Shown here piece after piece: positions 1 through 9,013 of a stretch of DNA of 19,970 bases (positions are counted from its first letter, which is position 1; each line of letters starts with the position of its first letter). The position numbers and the translations under genes are program-made. The notes beneath the pieces were generated by a model, which searched no databases, was not told the origin of the DNA, and worked only from the letters and a program-made list of their open reading frames with translations. The stretch comes from Cylindrotheca closterium (Eukaryota; Bacillariophyta; Bacillariophyceae; Bacillariales; Bacillariaceae), in the NCBI GenBank assembly GCA_933822405.4, contig CAKOGP040001691.1:5011-24980 (forward strand). Direction: 5' to 3'.

Positions 1-1
1 T

Positions 2-326
2 CAAGCACCGTATCACCAACTCGCATCTTTCACTCGACTTGATTCAACGCTCCCAACTGCTGCTTGCCTTGATCGTTTACCGCAAGTTTTAGGGGACAGC
101 AACAATGTTGTATGTGGTGTACACAGTTTGACGATTTGATCGATGAAAACTTCCGGAAAATCCTACCTCATCAAGCCGGATCAACTTGCTCGTCGATGGA
201 GAACCAGTATTGAATGTGCTCGTCGCACCCTGGAGAAGACAACTCAACGTGCTGTCCGTGATTGGTCGGTCGTTCAAGGGTCTCGTCGTTTTCGCCCTGT
301 ACAATATCAGTTGGGGGATCCGAGAT
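2..326 (+). pseudogene. Copia-type pol fragment (pre-integrase region), interrupted by an LTR
   Basis: The + strand frame starting at base 2 is open except for one TGA at 137-139. From the ATG at 143 it reads a stretch with LARRWRTS, ECARRTLEKTTQRAVRDW and SRRFRP. This resembles the segment upstream of the integrase core in diatom Copia polyproteins, where a LARRW...TTQ.G(A)R...S.RF pattern recurs; that comparison is from memory, without a search. Coding sense stops at 326, exactly where the TGACAGAAT terminus of an LTR begins, so this is a target-element remnant broken by insertion. The 143-397 reading frame runs on into the LTR, but those last codons are LTR sequence. The left end is cut by the window. 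It could instead be a fragment of an unrelated gene, but the motif spacing favours pol. Confidence 0.5.
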
Positions 327-594
327 TGACAGAATATAATTATTCTTGGGGAACGCTCGAAGTTACACTAGAAGATAAGATAATCAATTCAAGGTAAACA
401 AAACACGACGCGATGAGTTGATCGGGAATTGACGAACAGTTGATGCGCTTGGTGCGCAAAGTTCCAACTGTTCTCATCCGACGACACTTCATCATATCTA
501 TTTTACTATTAATTACTATAAGACCCATAAGACTGCTAACGTACGAATCGTATTGGTCCGAGTCGTGAAACCCGTTCTTCATACAATTCTGTCA
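327..594 (-). repeat. 3' LTR of the minus-strand Copia-like element (268 bp)
   Basis: This 268-bp segment starts TGACAGAATATAATTATT and ends ATACAATTCTGTCA, so its termini form a perfect 9-bp inverted repeat (TGACAGAAT/ATTCTGTCA) with the canonical TG...CA ends. It lies immediately beyond a polypurine tract and 51 bases past the stop codon of the 1460-codon ORF. That is where a 3' LTR belongs for an element transcribed on the minus strand. On its outer side it abuts an interrupted pol fragment. The possible 5-bp target duplicate (GAGAT, 322-326) cannot be paired, because no matching 5' LTR was found after 5028. Confidence 0.75.
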
Positions 595-603
595 CTCCCC
601 AAA
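595..603 (-). other. Polypurine tract of the Copia-like element
   Basis: Read on the minus strand this is TTTGGGGAG, directly abutting the LTR start TGACAG at 594. In LTR retrotransposons a purine run adjoining the 3' LTR primes plus-strand DNA synthesis. Position and composition fit; the exact cleavage site is inferred. Confidence 0.6.
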
Positions 604-645
604 TGGGTGAGTGAGTGAGGACCTAATTCTTGTCAGCTGTGTCAT

Positions 646-3600
646 CTACTCAGAAAAGTAGTGTATGTAGCTGCGGCCACTTTGTTGATATCGTTTGCTA
701 AGGATATCGGCCTGGTGTTTAGCATCTTTGGTGTATAGAAAGGGGAGCATATTGGATGCAATAGCCTCTCTTACACGGTGTAACGACAGTACAACATGTT
801 GGTTGTCTGGTTTCATATTAGGTCTTGGTGAGCTGTTGGCAACAGTCTCAGTAGCCTTGGGTCCATCAATATGAGGCAAAGAAAACCTTTGTAGGTGAAA
901 AACTTTGTTCACATGATGTAATGGCAACAAGGTATGCCATATGTGTAGTTGGTACAATGTCGTCTTGTACTGTTTAGTTATATGCCAAGGCAAGCCATCA
1001 AGGAGTGGCTCATTGCCTTCAAGCAGTGGTTGCGGACCAGTTGTCTGCTCCCCATGAATCTGAGCAACAATATGGTCAGAATCCATTTGGTCTTCAGTTG
1101 AAGTGGTCGATTGCTTCATGTAGAAAGCGTTGGTACATAGACAAGTTGCTAAGTGGATATATTTTACCATTTCATTCTTAGCTAGTAGTCTTCGTTCAAA
1201 TTGCTTCTGTCCAATTGACAAAGTTCTCCAGTCATCAATGTATGTCCAATGGAGGAAGTCTCTCACTGCCAATGTACAGTGACAAAGATCTATACCATTG
1301 ATTGTAGTTGTAGTGAGTCCATATGTGATTGTATTGTCACTTGAGCTCATTGTAGTTGTGCCATCAAAGTGAAGACTTCGGTTAGCTCTGCTACAAGCAC
1401 ATTGGTGGTATAGGCCTGGAGACCGCTCAATGATACTATCATTGTAGCTTGGCGATTCGGTGCCATGGCGTGGGCTGCATCTATGCTTCCCAGCAAGTAG
1501 TAAGCTGCAGATTTGCCGGGCCCTGGTTTGGTGACTAGCACTAGATGTAGATACAAAGTTGGATGGCACCAATACTGTAATATCTATAGTAGTTATCGTA
1601 GCTAGTTGAGTTGAGTCTTCCAAGTAGTGTTCCAAGTTCTTTTGGATGACTAGCTTGGGCAACCATGCAAAGTAGCTGCGAAGGCGCTCCCAATCGCGTT
1701 CACGAGACTTCACAGCCGAGCTTGGGTTCTTCAGTTCAACCTCAGTTGGTTGTAACCCATGCTCAAAACTGTTGCAAGGTGGTGGACCATTTCTCCCATC
1801 AGGCTTTCGAGTATCATCATCAAAGCGCGCCTCTTGGGCTGAGGATTGCTGGTGAGATTGATACAACACCAGCTCAAAGCGCGCCTCTTGAGTTGAGGGT
1901 TGCTTGTGAGACTGATAGATCTCAAGCTCTGGCGGTGCAACTTGAGTTGCACTGGTGCGATCCAGGTTGATAGGATCTTCCATGCTACGTTCAAGTCTAG
2001 CTAGTTCAGAAGTTGGTGGAGGATGGACATCATGGAGTCCATCTATTGGATTCGCATAGGCAAAGGATTGAAAGAAGTTGATTGCACTATCTAAAGCAGA
2101 ATGTCCGTTCATAGTAGTAAAGGGTAAGGCTCTATTACAATTATGACTGTCTACTTGGTTGAAGGCCGGCTTAGCTTCTCCAGTTCCAATAGCCGTTGAG
2201 TCCAATCCGTTTCGGTCATGATCAGTACAATGCTTAGGAATGAGCGTGGCATTTGGAATGTTAGCGGTGCTCAATCCACGATTGATCAGATCAAAGTCGA
2301 GTGGCTCAAGGAAGTCAAGAGTACAGTCTAGAGTGTCTTCAAGGATGTCAAGAGTACAAACTAAAATAGATTCGTTAGTGACTATCTCATCTATTGTTTG
2401 GTCGGACTCTCTATCTGACTTGTTTCCACCATGTACAGGAGAAAGAGCACTAGTAGCATCATCTCTCCCCATGCTTGTTTCCGGCAACTGTTGGAGCAAG
2501 TCGTCTTCCAGTACAAAGTCAGTAAGGAAAGCAATAGCACCCTCTAGTGTAGAGTTCTTTATAGTAGCTATGGTTTGACTACTACTCTCGTGGGCAGTCA
2601 GAGTATCATCGAAATGTACTCTTGGCGGTGGACAACGATCTGACTCCCCATGAGGTGTCGTCCAAGCCTTATGGCGTGGGTTGCGCCTCAGAGTAGGCTT
2701 GTCCGAATCGAGTATGAGGTCCTTGAAACAATTGGCTTCCAAAGGAGCTGACTCAATATCGTAGTTGACTGGTTGTCCTGGGTCAAACAGTACTGAAGGA
2801 CGCTTACAAGCCTCATGGACCACGAAACACTCAGGGATGGGTGAATCTTCTGGTGCTGCATCGAGGCCAAATAGATCAGCAATGTTACAGTCAAACCAGG
2901 TAAGGTCTTCAGATGCTCGATGGCGCTGCTCGTACAGTCCATCAGTTGGAAGAACACAATTGAAATTCTCAAAATAATCAATAGTGTCATCTAGTTTAGA
3001 TTCCTTGAAAGAAGTAACAGCTTTATTATTCTTAAGGACTCCTACAAGATCAAACGGACGTTCTTCATCTTCAGAATCGTAGTCGGGAGGTGTTGCCAAG
3101 CGTTGTTGACCACCAGCTTTGGTAAACTTGTCGTCCACGACAATCTTGAAGTGTTCCATTTGTCCAATGGACAGAATGGTTTGACCCTTTTCAATGTAGG
3201 CTCGTTGGTGCATGATGGCAATGGCAGGTCCACATTGGGTGTGGATTAATCCAGATGAAGTGACTATAGGAATATCAGCCACTTGGTGGTTGTCAATGCC
3301 TTGTACGTCAACAGTACAATTGGATTTGTGGATGATGCGGGCATCATCTCCAGCAATGCCGCCATTGGCACCTCTATCAATCAAAGCTAGGTGTTTACGA
3401 GCGTTGACTTTCTGGATAGAACAGATAATAGTATGGTTATTAACTGATCTATATTTTACTCCATTAAATGTAAGCTCGTGTTGCTTGGCTTCTTGTGGGG
3501 GTGTAGGCATGTGATGCTTGGTAGCCGGTACGATAGCCAGCTTATCAGACATCACACACTGTTGCTCCCCATTCTCCAAATCCATTGGGTACTCCTCAGT

Positions 3601-5028
3601 CTCATCTTGTTCAGGAAGAAGAGCATCAGAATCTCTCCCCATGCTCGCTTCCGTCAACTGAAGGAGCAAGCCGTGGCGAGTGCTGTTGGCAGAGACACTA
3701 CGGCCAAGATTGCCAATGTTTGGGTCCAATAAAGTTTGGTCCCAGTCAAGGTTGGAGACGAGTGTGGCATTACCAATGCCATCCATAGCAGTGTCAAAAT
3801 CATCTAGTTGTTCGGGAGTCTCATCTTCAGAGGCTTCATTCAGAGTTAGAATAGTTTGACTACACTTTAGGATGCCAACTCTATCAGATTGACTCTCACA
3901 TTCTTTAAGAACTTGTTCATTCATGTCGTCAATGTGTGGGTCCAATAAGGTTTGGTCCCACTCAAGACTGGACAAGTTCGCAAGATCACCATTATGTGGG
4001 TCCAATAAGGTTTGGTCCCATTCAAGACTAAAATAGTTTGAGTTGCGATCGATTTTAGAATGGAAGATTTGTTTGCCTAGCTTGTCAATGTTGGGATCCA
4101 ATAGAGTTTGGTCCCATTCAAGCTTGGAGTCGAATGTGACATGATGGGTGATGTCAAGTTTGTCCAGTGTCAGTCTACTCATGGTGCTTGGTGTGCTAAT
4201 AAGTTGATCAGCACGACCACCAGTGAGTATATTGATACCATCAGAGGTGCAAATACTAGGTTGTAGAGCGGAAGAATCATTAGTAGTAGGACTAGTAGTG
4301 TCACTATATTGATTACTTTTTACGTCTACTGTAGATTGGCGGTCTGATTCGTCGCTCATTGGCCGTTGTAACTCCCCATGTTTGGGTGCAAATTCGTTGC
4401 GTACGGTGGCTAGGTGACTGTCTGAACTTGTCTCCTTCTGTGTTGGAAGGAGAGTAGCGGACGACGAGTCAACAGGTTGGCGATGAGCAGGTTTGGGAAC
4501 AAGAGGTGGTGGTAACTTAGATCTAAAATTAAAAGCTATAAAATCACCACTACATCGATAGTTTTGGAATGCTTGTACGTCAATGTCCATGCAATTTTCT
4601 GCGGTGATCGGATCGCGATGGATGTGTTGGCGAAGGTGAGCATATCCAAGTAAAGCCCGAAAGGTACCACGACGGGGCCGCTCAAGCTGTTTAAGCTCAG
4701 TTTGGCCAGTATCCGCCCCATGTCCGTCGATGATAGGTGCATCATATTTTAGTTCACGGACTTCATCCTCAGAGAAGGAGAGGAGATCCATGAGACAGTT
4801 GCTACCATCACGACGAAGGGCAAGCATGAGTGGGCTGTCTAGGGGCTCCCGAAAGAGGGTTGCGACAGCAAACTCAAGGCTTGCAAGGGTACGACCAGGT
4901 GGCGCGGTAGCATTGGCAGGCGTACCGGCAGTATTGCCAACAGTTGAAGTAGCAAGGCTGACAGGTTGGTTGGCAGCACCGGCAGGAGGAGCGGGTGTAG
5001 AGTTCATACCGCTCCGAGTAGTTGGCAT
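646..5028 (-). CDS. Copia-like single-ORF polyprotein lacking visible integrase core and RT
   Basis: A 1460-codon ORF starting at ATG 5028. Seen: a gag-like region (about residues 47-170, including LFREPLDSPLMLALRRDG and a block after PRRGTFRALL), then a low-complexity acidic/Ser-Thr-rich linker with four LEWDQTLLDP-like repeats (303-436). A retropepsin-like motif ALIDRGANGGIAG lies near 548-562. It is followed by IPIVTSSG and KGQTILSIGQMEHFK, typical of diatom Copia protease regions. Near 1118-1135 FAWLPKLVIQK resembles the pre-integrase stretch of Copia pol. The C-terminus (about 1409-1446) has HRVREAIAS and KDAKHQADILSKRYQ, as at the end of Copia RNase H. I do not see an integrase D,D-E core or the RT palm motifs. 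A lone TYIDDW lacks the RT context. The ORF nevertheless stays open throughout, so it looks like an internally deleted, probably non-autonomous element whose linker has grown by repeats. Expression is unproven. Confidence 0.7.
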   Translation of the reverse strand: MPTTRSGMNSTPAPPAGAANQPVSLATSTVGNTAGTPANATAPPGRTLASLEFAVATLFREPLDSPLMLALRRDGSNCLMDLLSFSEDEVRELKYDAPIIDGHGADTGQTELKQLERPRRGTFRALLGYAHLRQHIHRDPITAENCMDIDVQAFQNYRCSGDFIAFNFRSKLPPPLVPKPAHRQPVDSSSATLLPTQKETSSDSHLATVRNEFAPKHGELQRPMSDESDRQSTVDVKSNQYSDTTSPTTNDSSALQPSICTSDGINILTGGRADQLISTPSTMSRLTLDKLDITHHVTFDSKLEWDQTLLDPNIDKLGKQIFHSKIDRNSNYFSLEWDQTLLDPHNGDLANLSSLEWDQTLLDPHIDDMNEQVLKECESQSDRVGILKCSQTILTLNEASEDETPEQLDDFDTAMDGIGNATLVSNLDWDQTLLDPNIGNLGRSVSANSTRHGLLLQLTEASMGRDSDALLPEQDETEEYPMDLENGEQQCVMSDKLAIVPATKHHMPTPPQEAKQHELTFNGVKYRSVNNHTIICSIQKVNARKHLALIDRGANGGIAGDDARIIHKSNCTVDVQGIDNHQVADIPIVTSSGLIHTQCGPAIAIMHQRAYIEKGQTILSIGQMEHFKIVVDDKFTKAGGQQRLATPPDYDSEDEERPFDLVGVLKNNKAVTSFKESKLDDTIDYFENFNCVLPTDGLYEQRHRASEDLTWFDCNIADLFGLDAAPEDSPIPECFVVHEACKRPSVLFDPGQPVNYDIESAPLEANCFKDLILDSDKPTLRRNPRHKAWTTPHGESDRCPPPRVHFDDTLTAHESSSQTIATIKNSTLEGAIAFLTDFVLEDDLLQQLPETSMGRDDATSALSPVHGGNKSDRESDQTIDEIVTNESILVCTLDILEDTLDCTLDFLEPLDFDLINRGLSTANIPNATLIPKHCTDHDRNGLDSTAIGTGEAKPAFNQVDSHNCNRALPFTTMNGHSALDSAINFFQSFAYANPIDGLHDVHPPPTSELARLERSMEDPINLDRTSATQVAPPELEIYQSHKQPSTQEARFELVLYQSHQQSSAQEARFDDDTRKPDGRNGPPPCNSFEHGLQPTEVELKNPSSAVKSRERDWERLRSYFAWLPKLVIQKNLEHYLEDSTQLATITTIDITVLVPSNFVSTSSASHQTRARQICSLLLAGKHRCSPRHGTESPSYNDSIIERSPGLYHQCACSRANRSLHFDGTTTMSSSDNTITYGLTTTTINGIDLCHCTLAVRDFLHWTYIDDWRTLSIGQKQFERRLLAKNEMVKYIHLATCLCTNAFYMKQSTTSTEDQMDSDHIVAQIHGEQTTGPQPLLEGNEPLLDGLPWHITKQYKTTLYQLHIWHTLLPLHHVNKVFHLQRFSLPHIDGPKATETVANSSPRPNMKPDNQHVVLSLHRVREAIASNMLPFLYTKDAKHQADILSKRYQQSGRSYIHYFSE
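1821..1928 (-). repeat. Two tandem 54-bp (18-aa) repeats in the Copia-like ORF
   Basis: The string CAAAGCGCGCCTCTTG starts at 1821 and again at 1875, giving a 54-bp period that is a multiple of three. The encoded repeats share YQSH, Q(P/S)S and QEARF. Like the WDQTLLDP repeats, it shows that the linker of this ORF expanded in frame. Confidence 0.7.
3721..4122 (-). repeat. Four LEWDQTLLDP peptide repeats inside the Copia-like ORF
   Basis: The ten-residue motif L(E/D)WDQTLLDP is encoded at 4093-4122 (residues 303-312), 3997-4026 (335-344), 3937-3966 (355-364) and 3721-3750 (427-436). Each copy is followed by H or N and a few acidic or Asn-rich residues. The two central copies are exactly 60 bp apart and nearly identical at nucleotide level, suggesting recent local duplication. 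It recalls a DWDP(T/S)VLD-type stretch that I associate with the protease-integrase linker of diatom Copia proteins; that link is inference. Confidence 0.75.
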
Positions 5029-5446
5029 TTCTGGTTTGTTGTTGTGGGGTGGAAAAGTAGGGGAAGAGTCCTCTCACGAGAGCGAAGACTCTAGGGACGA
5101 TGCCTGTCCCAAAACTTCTTAGGTGCAAAGGTCGGTCGAGTAAATCCCTAACGAAAAGGGGTCAAGGAATTGACGTTCCGTACTAGTGGATACCCTACGG
5201 TCACACTAGTCCCAAGGATTGCTGGCAGGCTTTCCTGGTTTTCTTGAACGTCTTGCAGGTCAGAACAGAAGCGAAGGTCCCAACAAATTGGAACAAGGAG
5301 TGGTCTCTTTTCTATAGACTTTTAAACTCCCTTGACCTTCTTAAATCCGTTTACCGCCGTATTCAACAATCAGCAAAATGACCAACCGAAGTTGGTCGAT
5401 TGCAGATGTGAATACGGAGACTTGTCTTCTGAGTCTGTAAGAGACT
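5029..5446. other. 5' leader side of the Copia-like element and unassigned spacer
   Basis: This stretch lies between the start codon of the minus-strand 1460-codon ORF and the first array unit. The part next to 5028 is presumably the element's untranslated leader. I looked for the expected 5' LTR (TGACAGAAT...ATTCTGTCA) and a primer-binding site complementary to a tRNA 3' end and found neither, so the 5' end of the element appears lost or replaced. No convincing gene is present. The distal half holds a three-part inverted repeat, annotated separately. Confidence 0.45.
5357..5417. repeat. Interrupted inverted repeat (61 bp) just left of the tandem array
   Basis: Three nested complementary segments are seen: CCGTATTCA (5357-5365) with TGAATACGG (5409-5417), CAATC (5367-5371) with GATTG (5398-5402), and GACCAAC (5380-5386) with GTTGGTC (5391-5397) around a CGAA loop. 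Together they give 21 base pairs with small internal loops. It ends 29 bp before the first array unit. It could be an RNA hairpin, a foldback remnant, or chance; the three-part nesting makes chance less likely. Confidence 0.5.
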
Positions 5447-5581
5447 ATAGAAAAAGAAAAACGGAAAACGAAAAGCACGGAATCGATCGGAACTTGCAAA
5501 CGGTGTTCGTAACCTAAGTACTAGAGTCCACGTAGAAACCGCAGCAGTTTTATCAATTCAACGGCATTTCACTGTTCTACA

Positions 5582-5899
5582 ATGGGAAAGTATACATCTC
5601 TGAAGGTTGTTTCAACGGCTGCTAAGAAGGCAGGCGGATCAAAATCTAAGTCGGGTTCTACCTCCAAAAAGAGCGGAAAGAAACGATTGGAAAATGCATC
5701 CTCTGTTGATTTACGTCAACCTAAAGATAGAGATCCCAAGATCTCCGACGATTCCGGAATTCAAGAAGTGATCGACACATTGCGCCCACTGATTGACTTC
5801 GGGCTCTCCACTCAAGATTTAGTCGCTATCGGCTATGACAAGAACTCTACTCAGATAGAGTTTGGAAATCACGTTTTTACGAAATGGATCGACTGTTGA
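5582..5899 (+). pseudogene. Truncated MGKYTSL-family gene, array unit 1
   Basis: The 105-codon ORF starts at the same ATG context (TTCTACAATGGG) as the longer copy at 17037. It matches that copy for 104 codons with a few substitutions (D for N, I for T, L for F). The N-terminus is strongly basic (about residues 14-35, rich in Lys, Ser and Gly), compatible with a nuclear or nucleic-acid-binding tail, followed by an acidic/polar segment. The last codons, TGT TGA, come from the inserted LTR-like sequence that begins at 5894, so the protein is cut to roughly the first seventh of the family length. Function is unknown to me. Whether the short product is made is not known. Confidence 0.7.
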
Positions 5900-6509
5900 A
5901 ATTGCTCTCTTGGAGACCATTCATTGGAAACTCCTTGATGGAAGCAGTTCGACACGTCCGATCGGACAGACGGACAAATGTCCGTTTTGGTCCGTTTATT
6001 CGGGGGATTCCTATGAGTCGGTTTTTGCAGGGAATCTGAAAACATGGAATTGTGGGCTTGGACTATCAAACGTCTGAGCGCCACAAAAATCCCAGACTGA
6101 ATCCTGCGGGAGTTCTGTACGTGGATTTTGTACCGGCCTTTCTGGATTGCAAACATCCAGTAAAGGTTTGGGAAATTTGAGTTTTCGTGCAAGGCTTTTG
6201 CTTTGCCCATTCCATGTAGATAACAAGTCTTTTAGAATAGTTATTTCCTGTAGAGATGATTATTTCCTATTAGGCGGATCGGAGATCGCTATGGTCGGTG
6301 CCTCTACATGACGACTTGATGGGTCGCATGTTGGCACGGCTGGTTGGCAATGATGGCTTTATGGGCCAAAAAGTTGTCAATCGGTTTGGACGACAACAAG
6401 CCTGTCGCTTGTCTGATGTCCGCCAGAACCGAAATCCAACTGGGTTGCCTTCCATCCGGATTGCCTCGCAAACATCATTTCGTTCCGGGACCTCCTAGAC
6501 GCGCACCAT
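5894..6509 (+). other. LTR-like start and degenerate retrotransposon sequence inside the array unit
   Basis: At 5893/5894 the unit departs from the MGKYTSL gene and starts TGTTGAAATTG, the form of a Copia LTR terminus. Starting 54 bases in (5948-5967) is a 20-mer, TTCGACACGTCCGATCGGAC. It recurs with one mismatch starting 62 bases into the LTR-like insert that starts TGTTGGGAT at 15291. This supports a related LTR. I could not find a matching CAACA-type 3' terminus or a primer-binding site. A TAACA at 6221-6225 is a weak candidate. No intact ORF above about 110 codons is convincing here. The same segment repeats at 7610, 9326 and 11042. Confidence 0.5.
5956..5985. repeat. Clustered CGGAC palindromes within each array unit
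   Basis: GTCCGATCGGAC (5956-5967) is a perfect 12-bp palindrome. ACGGACAAATGTCCGT (5970-5985) is a perfect 7-bp stem with a 2-base centre, followed by another TCCG at 5991-5994. The cluster sits near the start of the LTR-like part and recurs every 1716 bp. In an LTR this would be the enhancer region, so it might bind a dimeric regulator; that is inference. Confidence 0.55.
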
Positions 6510-7166
6510 GTGACATTGAACTCTTGTCAGTCACGTAGCTTCACGGTACATTGCCTACGCAATGGTACTGGTCGAACGCGCAGAAAGGTGCATTTCCGCC
6601 CCTCCGGGACCGGACTATTCTATTTCGATCCAGAAGGCGATTTAAGTGAGACGTTTAAGCGTTTCCCCGAGAGCAAAAAAGTTTTGTCGAGCATCGAACG
6701 CCAAACACACGAAATACTTAATGCCACGGTAGCTGAGAATCTAAAAGCTTTCTCTGCACGTCAACAAATGCGAATTGCGAGGGCTCGCGAGGTCTATGCT
6801 GACGTAGGGCGACCATCTTTTGAGAACTTCCTACGCATGCTAAAGTATCGTCAGATACCGGACGTGCCAATAACAGAAGAAGATGCGAAGAAGATGATCC
6901 GCGCTTATGGACCTGACATTCATGCACTCCGTGGGAAAACTGTTTGCAGGCGACCAAATGCCGTTCCATCCGGAAGACGAATTCTGCCACCGGACTCCAT
7001 ACTTAGAGCTAATAGTCAGATAATTATGTGTGCCGATATCTTCTTCGTCGATAGCATCCCGTTCTTATTGGCCGTCTCGCGGAATCTTCGTCACGTGTTC
7101 GTTGACGTTCTGCAATCTTGCGCCATGGCGAGCCAGGTTCTCCCTCTACTTAAGAAGTGTTTATAG
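6510..7166 (+). pseudogene. Copia pol fragment (pre-integrase and start of integrase), array unit 1
   Basis: A 218-codon ORF. Residues about 90-146 (ARAREVYADVGRPSFENFL, VPITEEDAKKM, YGPDIHALRGKTV) match the pattern of the pre-integrase region of diatom Copia polyproteins, where GRPS, CPVT..D and GP(D/N)...L(K/R)GKT recur. Residues 173-195 (MCADIFFVDSIPFLLAVSRN) fit the first catalytic Asp (D176) of the integrase core. The fragment stops at LLKKCL just where the next array unit begins, so the other two core acidic residues are missing and it cannot be an active integrase. Family assignment is from memory of these motifs. The ORF is intact in all four units. Confidence 0.65.
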
Positions 7167-7297
7167 AAAAAGAAAAACGGAAAACGAAAAGCACGGAATC
7201 GATCGGAACTTGCAAACGGTGTTCGTAACCTAAGTACTAGAGTCTACGTAGAAACTGCAGCAGTTTTATCAATTCAACGGCATTTCACTGTTCTACA

Positions 7298-7615
7298 ATG
7301 GGAAAGTATACATCTCTGAAGGTTGTTTCAACGGCTGCTAAGAAGGCAGGCGGATCAAAATCTAAGTCGGGTTCTACCTCCAAAAAGAGCGGAAAGAAAC
7401 GATTGGAAAATGCATCCTCTGTTGATTTACGTCAACCTAAAGATAGAGATCCCAAGATCTCCGACGATTCCGGAATTCAAGAAGTGATCGACACATTGCG
7501 CCCACTGATTGACTTCGGGCTCTCCACTCAAGATTTAGTCGCTATCGGCTATGACAAGAACTCTACTCAGATAGAGTTTGGAAATCACGTTTTTACGAAA
7601 TGGATCGACTGTTGA
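7298..7615 (+). pseudogene. Truncated MGKYTSL-family gene, array unit 2
   Basis: Translation is identical to that of unit 1, with the same 105 codons and the same premature end at the LTR-like junction (7609/7610). Its upstream 136 bp carry T at the two places where unit 1 has C. Confidence 0.7.
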
Positions 7616-8225
7616 AATTGCTCTCTTGGAGACCATTCATTGGAAACTCCTTGATGGAAGCAGTTCGACACGTCCGATCGGACAGACGGACAAATGTCCG
7701 TTTTGGTCCGTTTATTCGGGGGATTCCTATGAGTCGGTTTTTGCAGGGAATCTGAAAACATGGAATTGTGGGCTTGGACTATCAAACGTCTGAGCGCCAC
7801 AAAAATCCCAGACTGAATCCTGCGGGAGTTCTGTACGTGGATTTTGTACCGGCCTTTCTGGATTGCAAACATCCAGTAAAGGTTTGGGAAATTTGAGTTT
7901 TCGTGCAAGGCTTTTGCTTTGCCCATTCCATGTAGATAACAAGTCTTTTAGAATAGTTATTTCCTGTAGAGATGATTATTTCCTATTAGGCGGATCGGAG
8001 ATCGCTATGGTCGGTGCCTCTACATGACGACTTGATGGGTCGCATGTTGGCACGGCTGGTTGGCAATGATGGCTTTATGGGCCAAAAAGTTGTCAATCGG
8101 TTTGGACGACAACAAGCCTGTCGCTTGTCTGATGTCCGCCAGAACCGAAATCCAACTGGGTTGCCTTCCATCCGGATTGCCTCGCAAACATCATTTCGTT
8201 CCGGGACCTCCTAGACGCGCACCAT

Positions 8226-8882
8226 GTGACATTGAACTCTTGTCAGTCACGTAGCTTCACGGTACATTGCCTACGCAATGGTACTGGTCGAACGCGCAGA
8301 AAGGTGCATTTCCGCCCCTCCGGGACCGGACTATTCTATTTCGATCCAGAAGGCGATTTAAGTGAGACGTTTAAGCGTTTCCCCGAGAGCAAAAAAGTTT
8401 TGTCGAGCATCGAACGCCAAACACACGAAATACTTAATGCCACGGTAGCTGAGAATCTAAAAGCTTTCTCTGCACGTCAACAAATGCGAATTGCGAGGGC
8501 TCGCGAGGTCTATGCTGACGTAGGGCGACCATCTTTTGAGAACTTCCTACGCATGCTAAAGTATCGTCAGATACCGGACGTGCCAATAACAGAAGAAGAT
8601 GCGAAGAAGATGATCCGCGCTTATGGACCTGACATTCATGCACTCCGTGGGAAAACTGTTTGCAGGCGACCAAATGCCGTTCCATCCGGAAGACGAATTC
8701 TGCCACCGGACTCCATACTTAGAGCTAATAGTCAGATAATTATGTGTGCCGATATCTTCTTCGTCGATAGCATCCCGTTCTTATTGGCCGTCTCGCGGAA
8801 TCTTCGTCACGTGTTCGTTGACGTTCTGCAATCTTGCGCCATGGCGAGCCAGGTTCTCCCTCTACTTAAGAAGTGTTTATAG
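8226..8882 (+). pseudogene. Copia pol fragment, array unit 2
   Basis: Identical 218-residue translation to that in unit 1: pre-integrase motifs and first integrase Asp, truncated at the unit boundary. Confidence 0.65.
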
Positions 8883-9013
8883 AAAAAGAAAAACGGAAAA
8901 CGAAAAGCACGGAATCGATCGGAACTTGCAAACGGTGTTCGTAACCTAAGTACTAGAGTCTACGTAGAAACTGCAGCAGTTTTATCAATTCAACGGCATT
9001 TCACTGTTCTACA

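Noticed and set aside
1209..1260. TYIDDW in the 1460-codon ORF as an RT YxDD box
   Set aside because: The surrounding residues do not resemble the Copia RT palm, and the other RT motifs are absent.
2240..2578. + strand 112-codon ORF inside the Copia-like gene
   Set aside because: It is antisense to the 1460-codon ORF, which has recognisable domains; composition is that of a complementary shadow.
5332..5517. 61-codon + ORF spanning the array start
   Set aside because: It crosses the module boundary at 5447 and has no motif; the same C-terminal residues appear after each unit junction by default.
5869..6210. Minus-strand 113-codon ORF, repeated in each array unit
   Set aside because: It lies across the gene/LTR-like junction in antisense and has no motif; it recurs only because the unit recurs.
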